Of a DNA stretch of 64,000 nt, positions 39,126-47,720 are shown one piece after another; position 1 is the stretch's first letter, and every line of letters starts with the position of its first letter. A model generated the notes under the pieces. The model saw only the letters and a program-made list of their open reading frames with translations, did no database searches and was not told the origin of the DNA. The translations under genes were made by a program, and so were the position numbers. Origin of the DNA: Bradyrhizobium liaoningense (GTDB lineage Bacteria; Pseudomonadota; Alphaproteobacteria; Rhizobiales; Xanthobacteraceae); NCBI RefSeq assembly GCF_018130955.1, contig NZ_JAFCJM010000012.1:1-64000 (forward strand), given 5' to 3'.

Positions 39126-40921
39126 CCCGCCGCGGCGCTGTGATCGAACTCGATCACCTGACGCTCGAACAGGCCGCGATAGATGCCGCCCGGCCGCGCC
39201 GTCAACGCCTTGTGGGTGCCCTGCTCGACGATCTCGCCGCGGTCGAACACCAGGATTCGATCGAGGCTGCGCACCGTCGACAGCCGGTGCGCGATCACGA
39301 TCGAGGTGCGTCCCTTCATCAGCCGCTCCATCGCCTGCTGGATCAGCGCCTCGGACTCCGAGTCGAGGCTCGATGTCGCCTCGTCCAGGATCAGCACCGG
39401 CGCGTCCGCCAGGAAGGCCCGCGCCAGCGCCACGCGCTGCCGTTCGCCGCCCGACAGTTTTACGCCGCGCTCGCCGACCAGCGTGCCGTAGCCCTTGGGC
39501 AGCCGCAGGATGAAGTCGTGCGCATTCGCCAACCGCGCCGCCTGCTCGATCGCCTCCAGGCTCGCGCCGGGCCGCCCATAGGCGATGTTCTCGGCGAGCG
39601 AGCGGTGGAACAGGATCGGATCCTGCTGCACGATCGCGATCTGGCTGCGCAGCGATTGCTGCGTCGCCTCGGCGATGTCCTGGCCGTCGATCAGGATGCG
39701 GCCATCAGAGACGTCGTAGAGCCGCTGCACCAGCTTGACGAAGGTCGTCTTGCCGGAGCCGGAGCGGCCGACCAGGCCGACCCGTTCACCGGCGCGGATG
39801 TCGATCGACAAACCGTCATACAGCGGCGCGCGATGGCCGCCATAGTGGAACGTCACGTTGTCGAATTCGATCCGTCCGCCCTCGATCATGATCGGCCGCG
39901 CATCGGGTGCATCCGCAATCCCGATCGGCTCGTCATGGATCGCTACCAGCTCCTCCATGTCGTTCACCGAACGCTGCAGGTTGTTGATGTGCATGCCGAC
40001 GTCCCGCAAGTAGGCGTGGATGATGTAGTAGCTCGTCAGCACATAGGTGACGTCGCCCGGCGAGGCGCGCCCCGCCATCCAAAGCAGCACCGAGCCGCCG
40101 ATCACGGACGAGCGCAGGCACAGCAGCACGGCGAACTGCGTCGCGGCCGTCGCGTTGTAGCGCAGCCAGGTCCGCCGTACCCGCACGCGCCAGCGATTGA
40201 CGACACGCGCCAGCCGCGCATCCTCGCGCACTTCCGCGCCGAACGATTTCACGACCGCGTTGCATGTCAGCGCATCCGCCAGCGTGCCGCCGACCTTGGT
40301 GTCCCAGGCATTGGAGACACGCGCGGCCGGCGCGATGTAGCGCGTGGAGAACACCACCATCATCGCGACATAGAGGATCGCGCCGAACGCGATCACCGCG
40401 CCCAGCGACACCCAGTGCACGGCAAGCAGGATGGTCGAGCCGACCAGCACCACCAGCGACGGCAGCAGCGCCAGCAGGATCGTGTCATTCAACAGGTCAA
40501 GCGCCCACATGCCGCGCGTGATCTTGCGGACGGTGGAGCCGGCGAAGGAGTTGGCGTGCCAGTCGGTCGAGAAGCGCTGCACGCGCATGAACGCGTCCTG
40601 CGCGACGTCGGACATGACCTTCAGCGTGAACGGCACGATCGCCTGGAGCCCGATCATCCGCATCACCACCGAGGCTGCGCCCAGCGCGACGATCGCGCCG
40701 AAAGCGATCAGCGCCGCACGCCGCGCAGCCGGATCGGACGGACCGAGCGTCAGCGCATCGATCAGGTGGCCGGAGTAAACAGGCATGAACAGGTCGGCGA
40801 CGGTCGCGCCCAAAAGGCCGCCCACGACGGTGAGGCCCCGCGCCGGCTGGTTCAGCCAGTGGCGGAAGACGAAAGGCAGCACCACGCGGATCGCGGCGGG
40901 CTTTTTTGATAGTGCGGTCAT
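39122..40921 (-). CDS. ABC exporter, fused permease and ATPase
   Basis: 599-aa half-transporter: six membrane segments (about 20-310), then a nucleotide-binding domain with Walker A GLVGRSGSGKTTFVK, signature LSGGERQRVALARAF, Walker B VLILDEATSSLDSE and switch His in IVIAHRLSTVRS. Type IV (MsbA/lipid or drug exporter-like) architecture. Substrate unknown. The stop codon overlaps the start of the MATE frame, so the two are translationally coupled if the first MATE start is used. Confidence 0.94.
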   Translation of the reverse strand: MTALSKKPAAIRVVLPFVFRHWLNQPARGLTVVGGLLGATVADLFMPVYSGHLIDALTLGPSDPAARRAALIAFGAIVALGAASVVMRMIGLQAIVPFTLKVMSDVAQDAFMRVQRFSTDWHANSFAGSTVRKITRGMWALDLLNDTILLALLPSLVVLVGSTILLAVHWVSLGAVIAFGAILYVAMMVVFSTRYIAPAARVSNAWDTKVGGTLADALTCNAVVKSFGAEVREDARLARVVNRWRVRVRRTWLRYNATAATQFAVLLCLRSSVIGGSVLLWMAGRASPGDVTYVLTSYYIIHAYLRDVGMHINNLQRSVNDMEELVAIHDEPIGIADAPDARPIMIEGGRIEFDNVTFHYGGHRAPLYDGLSIDIRAGERVGLVGRSGSGKTTFVKLVQRLYDVSDGRILIDGQDIAEATQQSLRSQIAIVQQDPILFHRSLAENIAYGRPGASLEAIEQAARLANAHDFILRLPKGYGTLVGERGVKLSGGERQRVALARAFLADAPVLILDEATSSLDSESEALIQQAMERLMKGRTSIVIAHRLSTVRSLDRILVFDRGEIVEQGTHKALTARPGGIYRGLFERQVIEFDHSAAAG

Positions 40922-41203
40922 GGCGTTATCCGGCCACGCCTCGGGCGCGGTCCGACTCCATCGATGGACGCACGCCGGCCAAAAGAGCCGAAAGCAGCGT
41001 CGTTAAAACTGATCTTGACTTGGGAAGCGAAGCGACCGGGACATCAGGCCCGGGCGGAGCCGGCGACAGGGGACCCTAGCGGGTCGAGCACACGTCGAGC
41101 TTGAACATCGAACGCGAGCGCGCGATTTGCGAAAGCGACCAAATCATGCAAATCCCTCCCGGTTCGAGCAATGAAGGCGCGCTTTATAGATGTATCGCCT
41201 TCG
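40922..41203 (-). promoter_or_regulatory. Upstream region of the ABC exporter gene, no ORF
   Basis: About 280 bp with no gene on either strand, between the emrB terminator hairpin and the ABC-gene start. It probably contains the promoter of the ABC-MATE-ligase run. No specific box is convincing. Confidence 0.35.
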
Positions 41204-41247
41204 ATTTGCAACACACCCTGCGCAGATCACGCGCAAGTGTTGCAAAT
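41204..41247 (-). terminator. Two-tier hairpin at the emrB stop codon
   Basis: Outer arms ATTTGCAACAC (41204-41214) and GTGTTGCAAAT (41237-41247) pair perfectly. An inner TGCGC/GCGCA stem lies inside the loop. The right arm touches the emrB stop codon. No T-run follows on the minus strand, so it may be a Rho-assisted terminator or a 3'-end stabiliser. Confidence 0.6.
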
Positions 41248-42830
41248 TAGTGCGCGTCGCCGCCGCCGGCCAGCGAGGCCGGCTTGTTCAGCAGCATGAC
41301 CAGCAGGCTCAGACCCAAATAGAACACCGTCAGCATGAAGAAGGCGTCGCCATAGCCCATGACCACGGCCTGGCGGTGGACGATCTGCGAGAGCTGCTTC
41401 ATCGCCATCAGCGCGGCATCGCCCATGCCCTGGAATTTCTGCATGAACATATTGAGCGTCTCTGTCGCCGTTGCGTTAGCCCAGTTCACGCGCTCCTGCA
41501 GGCGCGTGATGTGCAGGTCGGTGCGCTGGTTGAGCACGGTGTTGATGACCGCGAGTCCGACCGCGCCGCCAAGATTGCGCATCAGGTTGAACAGGCCCGA
41601 GGCGTTCTTCACCCTGTCAGGCGCCAGCGTGCCGAGCGCGATGTTGTTGGTCGGCACCATCGCAAACATCATGCCGATGCCGCGCAGGACCTGCGGCACG
41701 AGCAGCTCGTAGAAATCGTAGTCGCGGGTGATCCAGGTCATCTGGTACGAGCCGATCGCGAACACGATCAGCCCGAACGCGATGAGGTAGCGCATGTCGT
41801 ACTTGAGCATGAGCCGGCCGACCAGCGGCGCGATCAGGAACATGGTGGCGCCGGAGACGAACATGGTCTCGCCGATCATCAGCGCGCTGTAGCCGCGCAC
41901 CTCCGCGAGATAGCGCGGATAGATGTAGGTCAGGCCATAGAGGCCGATGCCGATGCAGAACTGCAGCACGCATCCGACCGCGAAGTTGCGATTGCTGAAG
42001 GTACGGAGGTTGACGATCGGCTCGGCCGCGGTGAACACGCGCCAGAAAAAGGCGATCCCCGAGATGCCGCAGACCCAGGCGAAGATCGCGACAGAGGTGT
42101 CCTGAAGCCATTCATATTGCGGACCTTCCTCCAGCACATATTCGAGCGAGCCGAGGAAGCCCGCCATGAACAGGAGGCCCCACCAGTCGAAGCGGTCGAG
42201 CAGTTCGAAATGCGGCTCGTCGAAATCGACCAGCGCCAGCACGCCGATGGTGATGCCGATGCCGGGCACGATGTTGATGAAGAACAGCCAATGCCACGAC
42301 GTCGCGTCCGTGATGTAGCCGCCGACCGTGGGCCCGATGGTCGGCGCCAGCGTCGCCACGAGGCCGATGATCGGGCCGACGATGTGGAATTTGGTGCGCG
42401 GAAACACGGTGTAGGCCGAGGCGAACACCGTCGGGATCATGCCGGCGCCCAAAAATCCCTGGAACGCGCGCCAGAGGATCATCTCCTCGATCGAGGAGGC
42501 GAAGCCGCACAGGAAGCTCGAGATGGTGAAGCCGGCGGCCGAGATCGCGAACAGCAGCCGCGTGCCGAGCGCACGCGACAGGAATCCCGACAGCGGGATC
42601 GCGATCACCTCGGCGATCAGATAGGAGGTCTGGACCCAGGAGACTTCGCTCTGGCTTGCCGAGAGCCCCGCCTGGATCTCGCTCAGCGAGGCCGAGACGA
42701 TCTGGATGTCCAGGATGGACATGAACATCCCGAACACCATGATGATGAACGCGGCGAGCCGCTTCGGCGCGATGCGTTCATCGGCCGGGTTCGCCAACAT
42801 GGCAGGGGATGCGGTCGTCGCGTTCGCCAT
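41247..42830 (-). CDS. emrB: EmrB-type MFS multidrug transporter (DHA2, 14 TMS)
   Basis: Drug:H+ antiporter of the inner membrane, partner of the EmrA-like protein upstream. The 527-aa protein has about 14 membrane segments. DHA2 motifs are visible: LDIQIVSASLSEIQAGLSAS (motif D-like), the motif-A-like loop SGFLSRALGTRLLF, and motif C-like VATLAPTIGPTVGGYITD. The gene follows emrA by 27 bp. Export is probably across both membranes with an unlinked TolC. Specificity is unknown. Confidence 0.93.
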   Translation of the reverse strand: MANATTASPAMLANPADERIAPKRLAAFIIMVFGMFMSILDIQIVSASLSEIQAGLSASQSEVSWVQTSYLIAEVIAIPLSGFLSRALGTRLLFAISAAGFTISSFLCGFASSIEEMILWRAFQGFLGAGMIPTVFASAYTVFPRTKFHIVGPIIGLVATLAPTIGPTVGGYITDATSWHWLFFINIVPGIGITIGVLALVDFDEPHFELLDRFDWWGLLFMAGFLGSLEYVLEEGPQYEWLQDTSVAIFAWVCGISGIAFFWRVFTAAEPIVNLRTFSNRNFAVGCVLQFCIGIGLYGLTYIYPRYLAEVRGYSALMIGETMFVSGATMFLIAPLVGRLMLKYDMRYLIAFGLIVFAIGSYQMTWITRDYDFYELLVPQVLRGIGMMFAMVPTNNIALGTLAPDRVKNASGLFNLMRNLGGAVGLAVINTVLNQRTDLHITRLQERVNWANATATETLNMFMQKFQGMGDAALMAMKQLSQIVHRQAVVMGYGDAFFMLTVFYLGLSLLVMLLNKPASLAGGGDAH

Positions 42831-42857
42831 CGTCTGATCCCGGGCGCGCGAGGCCGC

Positions 42858-44150
42858 TTATTTCGGGTGGATCATGGTGGGGTCGTCGAGGTCGATATCG
42901 CTATCGGCGTTCTCCGCACCCCTGTTGGTGTCGACGGTGGCGTAGACCGACATGCCCGCGCGCAACAGGTTCTGCTTGGCGACCGATTTCGGCACGCGGA
43001 TGCGGACCGGCACGCGCTGCACGATCTTGGTAAAATTGCCGGTCGCATTGTCCGGCGGCAGCAGCGTGAACACCGAGCCCGCGCCCGCCGCGATGCTGTC
43101 GACGACGCCTGCGAATTTGCGCATGCCGTAGGCATCGACCTTGATCGTCACCGGTTGGCCGGGACGGATCCGCTTGAGCTGGGTTTCCTTGAAGTTGGCG
43201 TCGATGAAGACCTCGTCGAGCGGCACGATGTTGCCGAGCCGCTGGCCGACCGTGACGAAGTCGCCGGTGTTGACGAGACGGTTGGAGAAGATGCCGTCGA
43301 CCGGCGCACGCACCGAGGTGAAGTTGAGGTCACGCTCGGCCTTGGCGAGTGCGGTCTTCAGCTCGGCCAATTGCGCCTGCGCTTCGGCCTGCTGCGCCTT
43401 GGCGACGTCGACATTGCTCACGGCCGCATCATAGGCGGCCTGCGCGGCCTTGACGGCTGCCGCGCCCTGGTCGCGTCCGGCTTCCGACACTTCGAAGGTG
43501 GCGCGCGAGGCAAAACCCTTGGTGTTGAGCGCCTGTTGGCGCTCGAAATCGAGATCGGCGCGCTTCAATCCGGCTTCGGCGGAGGCGAGCTGCGCCTTGG
43601 ATTGCCCGACCTGGCTTTCCAGCGCTGCGACCTGGCGGCCGATGCGATCGATGGTCGCCTGCTGGGTCGCGATCTTCGTGCTGGCGGCGTCGACCGCGAT
43701 CTTGTAGTCGCCGTCGTCGACGCGGAAGACAATGTCGCCCGCGCGCACGACCGTATTGTCGCCGGCGAGGATCGAGGAGATGTGGCCCGCGACGCGCGCG
43801 CCGAGCATGGTGTTGTTGGCGCGCACATAGGCGTCCTCGGTGGACACGTAGAAGCGGCCGACCAGCGTGTAGTAGCCGGCATAGCTTGCCGCGGCGAGCG
43901 CGAGCAGCGCGACGACACCCATCATGACGAATTTGCGCTTGCCGGATTTTGCTGCGCCGGCAGCGGCGGGCGGCACACCGGGCGCGGGCTTGTCGGTCAC
44001 GGGCTTGTCCGGCGCCTCGCTGGTGCGGCGCTTGGTCTCTTCAGCGACGTGCGAACGAAGCTGCTCGCCCAAAGCTGCGTTGTCGCTCGCGCCTTCCGCG
44101 TCGGATGACTCGCGAAGGACGCGCGCAGCCTGGTCTCTCGATACGGCCAT
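42858..44150 (-). CDS. emrA: EmrA/HlyD membrane fusion protein
   Basis: Periplasmic adaptor (430 aa): cytoplasmic N-terminus, membrane segment KFVMMGVVALLALAAASYAG, barrel-sandwich lipoyl-like motif VSTEDAYVRANNTMLGARVA, a long alpha-helical hairpin (about 165-300, AALESQVGQSKAQLASAEAG), and C-terminal beta-barrel region with VRAPVDGIFSNRLVNTGDFV. It is first in an emrAB operon, divergent from tetR. The operator at 44229-44251 lies 78 bp before its start. Confidence 0.93.
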   Translation of the reverse strand: MAVSRDQAARVLRESSDAEGASDNAALGEQLRSHVAEETKRRTSEAPDKPVTDKPAPGVPPAAAGAAKSGKRKFVMMGVVALLALAAASYAGYYTLVGRFYVSTEDAYVRANNTMLGARVAGHISSILAGDNTVVRAGDIVFRVDDGDYKIAVDAASTKIATQQATIDRIGRQVAALESQVGQSKAQLASAEAGLKRADLDFERQQALNTKGFASRATFEVSEAGRDQGAAAVKAAQAAYDAAVSNVDVAKAQQAEAQAQLAELKTALAKAERDLNFTSVRAPVDGIFSNRLVNTGDFVTVGQRLGNIVPLDEVFIDANFKETQLKRIRPGQPVTIKVDAYGMRKFAGVVDSIAAGAGSVFTLLPPDNATGNFTKIVQRVPVRIRVPKSVAKQNLLRAGMSVYATVDTNRGAENADSDIDLDDPTMIHPK

Positions 44151-44228
44151 TACGGCCTCCCGCTCAAAAACTCGCGAACCGAAGCGGGCCGCCTGACGGC
44201 CCCTCCCCTCGCTGTCCCCACAAGTATC

Positions 44229-44251
44229 ATTGACCGAACGGTTCGGTCAAT
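44229..44251. promoter_or_regulatory. Perfect palindromic TetR operator
   Basis: Eleven-base arms ATTGACCGAAC and GTTCGGTCAAT flank a single central G, fully symmetric, in the gap between divergent emrA and tetR. The size and symmetry are typical of TetR-family operators, and the TGACCGNNCGGTCA core resembles known TetR/AcrR sites. It probably represses both directions. Confidence 0.9.
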
Positions 44252-44336
44252 ATATCTTGCGCCCCAAGCGGACCCTAGGGGCCCGATTCCTTTCTTTGGG
44301 TTTCCACTCCTGAAAACCTCTCGAAAACCTAAACCA

Positions 44337-44972
44337 ATGGTTGCAGCAGATCGTCACACCCTTCACGTCGTCTCGGAAGAGGACAGCTCGAAGCGCCGCC
44401 AGATCATGGATGGCGCCCGCAAGGTCTTCATGGACCTGGGCTTCGACGGCGCCAGCATGGGCGAGATCGCACGCGCGGCCGCCGTCTCCAAGGGCACGCT
44501 CTACGTCTACTTCGCCGACAAATGCGCCCTGTTCGAAGCCATCCTCGAGGAGGAGGCGCTCCAGTACGGCCAGGTCGTGTTCACCTTCGATCCCGAACGC
44601 GACGCCGAGACAACGCTGAAGGAGTTCGGCCGCGCCTACATCCAGCTGCTCTGCCGGCCCGGCGGCGGATCGGCGATCCGCACCGTGATGGCGATCGCCG
44701 AACGGATGCCGGAGGTCGGCCGGCGCTACTACGAGCGCGTGCTGGAGAAGAGCATCAACCGCCTCGCCGACTATCTCAGCGCGCAAGTCGGCGCCGGCAA
44801 TCTCGCCATCGACGACTGCCCGCTTGCCGCCGCCCAGTTCATGGAAGTGTGCAAGGCCTCGCTGTTCCTGCCCTTCGTCTTCCAGGCCGCGCCTGTGCCG
44901 TCGGAAGAGCGCATCGCAAAAGTGATCGACAGCGCAACGCGGATGTTCCTGGCGGCGTATCGCGCGAAATAG
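44337..44972 (+). CDS. TetR/AcrR family repressor of the emrAB pump
   Basis: 211-aa regulator with an N-terminal TetR helix-turn-helix (about 20-66; GFDGASMGEIARAAAVSKGTLYVYF) and an all-helical ligand/dimer domain. It is divergent from emrAB with a perfect palindrome in between, which supports control of the pump and of itself by a toxic ligand. Confidence 0.92.
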   Translation: MVAADRHTLHVVSEEDSSKRRQIMDGARKVFMDLGFDGASMGEIARAAAVSKGTLYVYFADKCALFEAILEEEALQYGQVVFTFDPERDAETTLKEFGRAYIQLLCRPGGGSAIRTVMAIAERMPEVGRRYYERVLEKSINRLADYLSAQVGAGNLAIDDCPLAAAQFMEVCKASLFLPFVFQAAPVPSEERIAKVIDSATRMFLAAYRAK

Positions 44973-45035
44973 CGGCAGCGCCGGAACAGGCTCCACGCGT
45001 TGCGAAGGCGCACCGCGTGACATTATATTCGCGGA

Positions 45036-45377
45036 ATGTCCCGTGACCTGCGCCCGCCCGTCGACATCCTCCACTACGAGATCGTCCAGGAACAGGCCTC
45101 TGCGCTTGGGCGGATGGGTGGCGCGCTCGAAGAGGCGCTTGCGCGTTTGCGCGAGTTCGATGCTGCTCATGCAGCATCCGAGACGCCGGCTTCAAAACAG
45201 CCGGGCAGGCGCAAGCTGGTGCTGGAGGCAGGCCAAGCGCTCTGGATGTTCGTGGTTCAGCGCGAGGCGAGCGGCCTGCGCGACACCCGGCACATCATGC
45301 GCACCTACAACGTCCCAGGCGAGGTGCAACTGTGCATGGGGCTCGCCCCCTCGCCGTCGAAGCGGACCGCGACGTGA
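45036..45377 (+). CDS. DUF6665-like hypothetical protein
   Basis: 113 residues, soluble, mostly helical (ILHYEIVQEQASALGRMGGA, LEEALARLREFDA), followed by an apparently disordered link and a C-terminal strand/helix part (ALWMFVVQREASGLRDTRHI). The start of the protein resembles DUF6665 as I remember it. Function is unknown. It converges with the extensin-like gene with only 23 bp between the stop codons. Confidence 0.7.
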   Translation: MSRDLRPPVDILHYEIVQEQASALGRMGGALEEALARLREFDAAHAASETPASKQPGRRKLVLEAGQALWMFVVQREASGLRDTRHIMRTYNVPGEVQLCMGLAPSPSKRTAT

Positions 45378-45400
45378 CGCGTTGAGTTCGGGGCGTGCTC

Positions 45401-46597
45401 TTAATCGTCCGCGAACTCGTCTTCCTCGTTCACCTTGTCGCGCTTGTGGCGCGTGTTGCGGCCGAGCGAGCCGGTGACGTAGGACTCGCGCGAGGCGTAA
45501 GGGTTGCGCGAGCTGGCGCGCGCGGCAACCTCTTCGCCGGAGACGGCGGCCGGCTGGCAGATCAGGCGGCGGCTGGCGCGGCGCATCAGATCGACGTGGA
45601 TGTGATCGTAATGATAGACGTTGGAGCCCGGCGCGAGCACGGTGGTGAAATGCGCGCAGGCACCGGCCTGGATGTCGCGCAAGAATCCCTGCTCTTCCGG
45701 CATGCCGCGCCAGCCGTCCTTGACGGTGACGCGACGGCCGTCGGCGAGCGTGAAGGCGGCGATGTCGAGAGCGTTGCCGAACGCGTGCTCGGAGATGTGG
45801 GCGTGCGGATTGCCGTTCATGCCGCGGCAGGAATAGGCGGAGATCTGCTTGATCTCGACCACGCGCTGGCCAAGCCATCGCATCGCCGACGGTTGCACCG
45901 TGTCGGCCAGCCAGCGATCGAGTTCCGAGACGATCGGACAGGCCAGCGTTGCCGCAGGCTTCATCGCGACGGGACCGACCGCACTGACGGTTGAGCCCTG
46001 CGCAGGGCCGGGACCGAGGCGCGGCAAGGGCTGCTGCTCCGGACGCTGCGAATAGGAAGGCGGCGACGAGGCGGCCGGACGCGTCGGATAGCTCGGCGCG
46101 TTCATGTAGCGCGCGGCGCCCGCAGCATCGGTGCCGTCGGCCGGCAGGTCGATCTCGTCCTCCTGCGGGGCGACGCCGGGCGCGCTGAGCGAGATCGGGC
46201 CGGACGTACCGCCATAGCCGGACGGCGGGCGCACCGCGGCTTCGGGATAGTTCGACGTGCGCGGGTAGGCGGATTGCGGCTGCGACGTCGGCCAGCGCGG
46301 CTGATTGCCGATCGCGCCCGGCGGACGCAAGGTCTCGTCGGCAAAACCAAAGCTGCCACTGGCTTCGCCGAGCGCTGCAACCTTGAAGGGATAGTCCGCG
46401 CCGCACATGCCGGGCCCGGAGATCGGGTCGATGCGGACGATGTCGGCGCTCTCTTTCACCGCGCCCGATTTCAGGCAAGCGGCTTCCGCCTCGCCCCGCC
46501 ACGGCTCGCGCTCGGCCTGGAAGAGGCCGCGTCCACAACCCGCTAACGATACAAGGACGATGGAGCCGACGAGATACAAACGAACTCCGCGCGTCAT
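45401..46597 (-). CDS. Extensin-like C-terminal domain lipoprotein
   Basis: 398 aa. Lipoprotein signal with lipobox SLAGC (Cys21), a Pro/Ser-rich low-complexity middle (about 95-200), and the extensin-like_C domain (about 220-365). That domain carries SEHAFGNALDIAAF (His and Asp) and YHYDHIHVDL (HxH), which resemble the zinc ligands of M15/LAS peptidoglycan peptidases, so a cell-wall hydrolase role is plausible but inferred. Several cysteines (ACPIVSELD, CRGMNG, AGACAHF) could form disulfides in the periplasm. Confidence 0.88.
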   Translation of the reverse strand: MTRGVRLYLVGSIVLVSLAGCGRGLFQAEREPWRGEAEAACLKSGAVKESADIVRIDPISGPGMCGADYPFKVAALGEASGSFGFADETLRPPGAIGNQPRWPTSQPQSAYPRTSNYPEAAVRPPSGYGGTSGPISLSAPGVAPQEDEIDLPADGTDAAGAARYMNAPSYPTRPAASSPPSYSQRPEQQPLPRLGPGPAQGSTVSAVGPVAMKPAATLACPIVSELDRWLADTVQPSAMRWLGQRVVEIKQISAYSCRGMNGNPHAHISEHAFGNALDIAAFTLADGRRVTVKDGWRGMPEEQGFLRDIQAGACAHFTTVLAPGSNVYHYDHIHVDLMRRASRRLICQPAAVSGEEVAARASSRNPYASRESYVTGSLGRNTRHKRDKVNEEDEFADD

Positions 46598-46773
46598 GCG
46601 CGCACGTTCGGCGAATTTATTTAAGGACTCTTCAACGCGTTGATTTCACGCTTCTTTAACCACGTTTGCTGCGCCGCAGCGGAACCCGCGACAGCAACAC
46701 TGGCTTTTTGGGACAGAGACTCTCTGTTAACCATTGGAACTGCGCGAAAGCAGCGCAACAGAGGGAGCCTTGC

Positions 46774-46857
46774 ATGACGTTCGTCCCCAGACTGAGCGTT
46801 GTTACCGCCTACCTCGCAATGGCCTTTGTCGGAGCAATCGTGCTCGGCGTGATCTAG
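46774..46857 (+). CDS. Small membrane protein, 27 aa
   Basis: MTFVPRLSVVTAYLAMAFVG begins a 27-residue protein that is one hydrophobic segment ending GAIVLGVI. A GGGAG ribosome site lies seven bases before the ATG. I think similar peptides occur in related genomes but could not check. No neighbour in operon. Function unknown. Confidence 0.5.
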   Translation: MTFVPRLSVVTAYLAMAFVGAIVLGVI

Positions 46858-46941
46858 CCAATTTGTCATCAACGGATTTGTGGATCGCCCGGCTGTACCG
46901 CTCGTCGGCCGTCGGGCGTTTCGTTTGACCTCTCCTATGCG

Positions 46942-47277
46942 CTAGAAATTCGAGCACGACGACCCGGTGATGCCGCCGATCTTGAAATCGTGGCACACGA
47001 GACCGGGATTGTCGGAATCGGGATAGCCGTCATCCTTTTCATGAACTGTGCGGCTGAAGCGCCAGCCGCGCGCCCGCATGCAGCGCTTGTAGGCGCTCGA
47101 TGTCGCGGCTCCATTCTGCGGCTTGCCGAGTTGCGCGTCGCAGACGGCACTGTCCATGTGCAGCGCGTCGTCGCCGCGCGGCTGCTTCAGCATGTTGGTC
47201 CAGATGTCAGTGTCGGCATGCGCCGCGACGGTGCCGCCGATAAGCAGCGCGGCGATCAGGCTGAGACGTTGCATCAA
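46942..47277 (-). CDS. Small secreted hypothetical protein
   Basis: 111 aa with a signal peptide ([20 protein letters not shown], cut after AHA) and a mature part with four cysteines ([33 protein letters not shown]) that could form two disulfides in the periplasm. The GWRFSR and CHDFKIGGI phrases are distinctive. Family not recognised. Met2 is an alternative start. Confidence 0.72.
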   Translation of the reverse strand: MMQRLSLIAALLIGGTVAAHADTDIWTNMLKQPRGDDALHMDSAVCDAQLGKPQNGAATSSAYKRCMRARGWRFSRTVHEKDDGYPDSDNPGLVCHDFKIGGITGSSCSNF

Positions 47278-47720
47278 TCGTTCTCCTCTTGCGAGCGCCC
47301 TTGTTGATCGGTCGCAGGCAAGGAAGAGAACGGTTCGGTGAATGACGATTACAAATTGGACAGCCTTCTTCCTTCTCCCCTTGTGGGAGCCTTATCATGC
47401 GAAAAAACATAACGAAATTAATTAGATAGGTTTTTTGTGTCCCCCGTTGTGTCCCGAAAGGCTTCTGGAATGCCCGACAGGCTCTGGAGCGGGCCTGCCG
47501 ATGTACTGGCGCGGCCCCCTATGTCCCTTATAGCCTGCCGCCCGGCGCGCTGTAGGGCCTTCCTGCGGCGTCTGACGTTCGCCGTCGCCTGTGGACCGGC
47601 GCGGGGACTGCGCGACGGCACTTATTGAGGACATCTGGTGCGAGAAAATCCACGGTTGCAGTTACAGGGAACGCGGCGTGTCCTGCTTAACAACCGCAAT
47701 GCCCTGCAGCGGTCCACCAC
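47278..47720. other. 443-bp gap at left edge of the accessory region
   Basis: No convincing gene. It holds an AT-rich patch (ACGAAATTAATTAGATAGG, near 47410), then GC-rich DNA with open frames on both strands that look non-coding. CTTCTCCCCTTGTGGGAG near 47372 matches part of the repeat arm at 115-256. It could be the border of the accessory region, but no tRNA, integrase or attachment repeat is seen. Confidence 0.35.

Noticed and set aside
41190..44108. 972-aa plus-strand open frame
   Set aside because: It is the complement of emrB and emrA, with Arg/His/Asp/Glu-rich composition typical of shadow frames in high-GC DNA.
47410..47640. Possible integrase remnant or attachment site at the left edge of the accessory region
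   Set aside because: No tRNA, integrase motif or matching direct repeat at the other edge could be seen.
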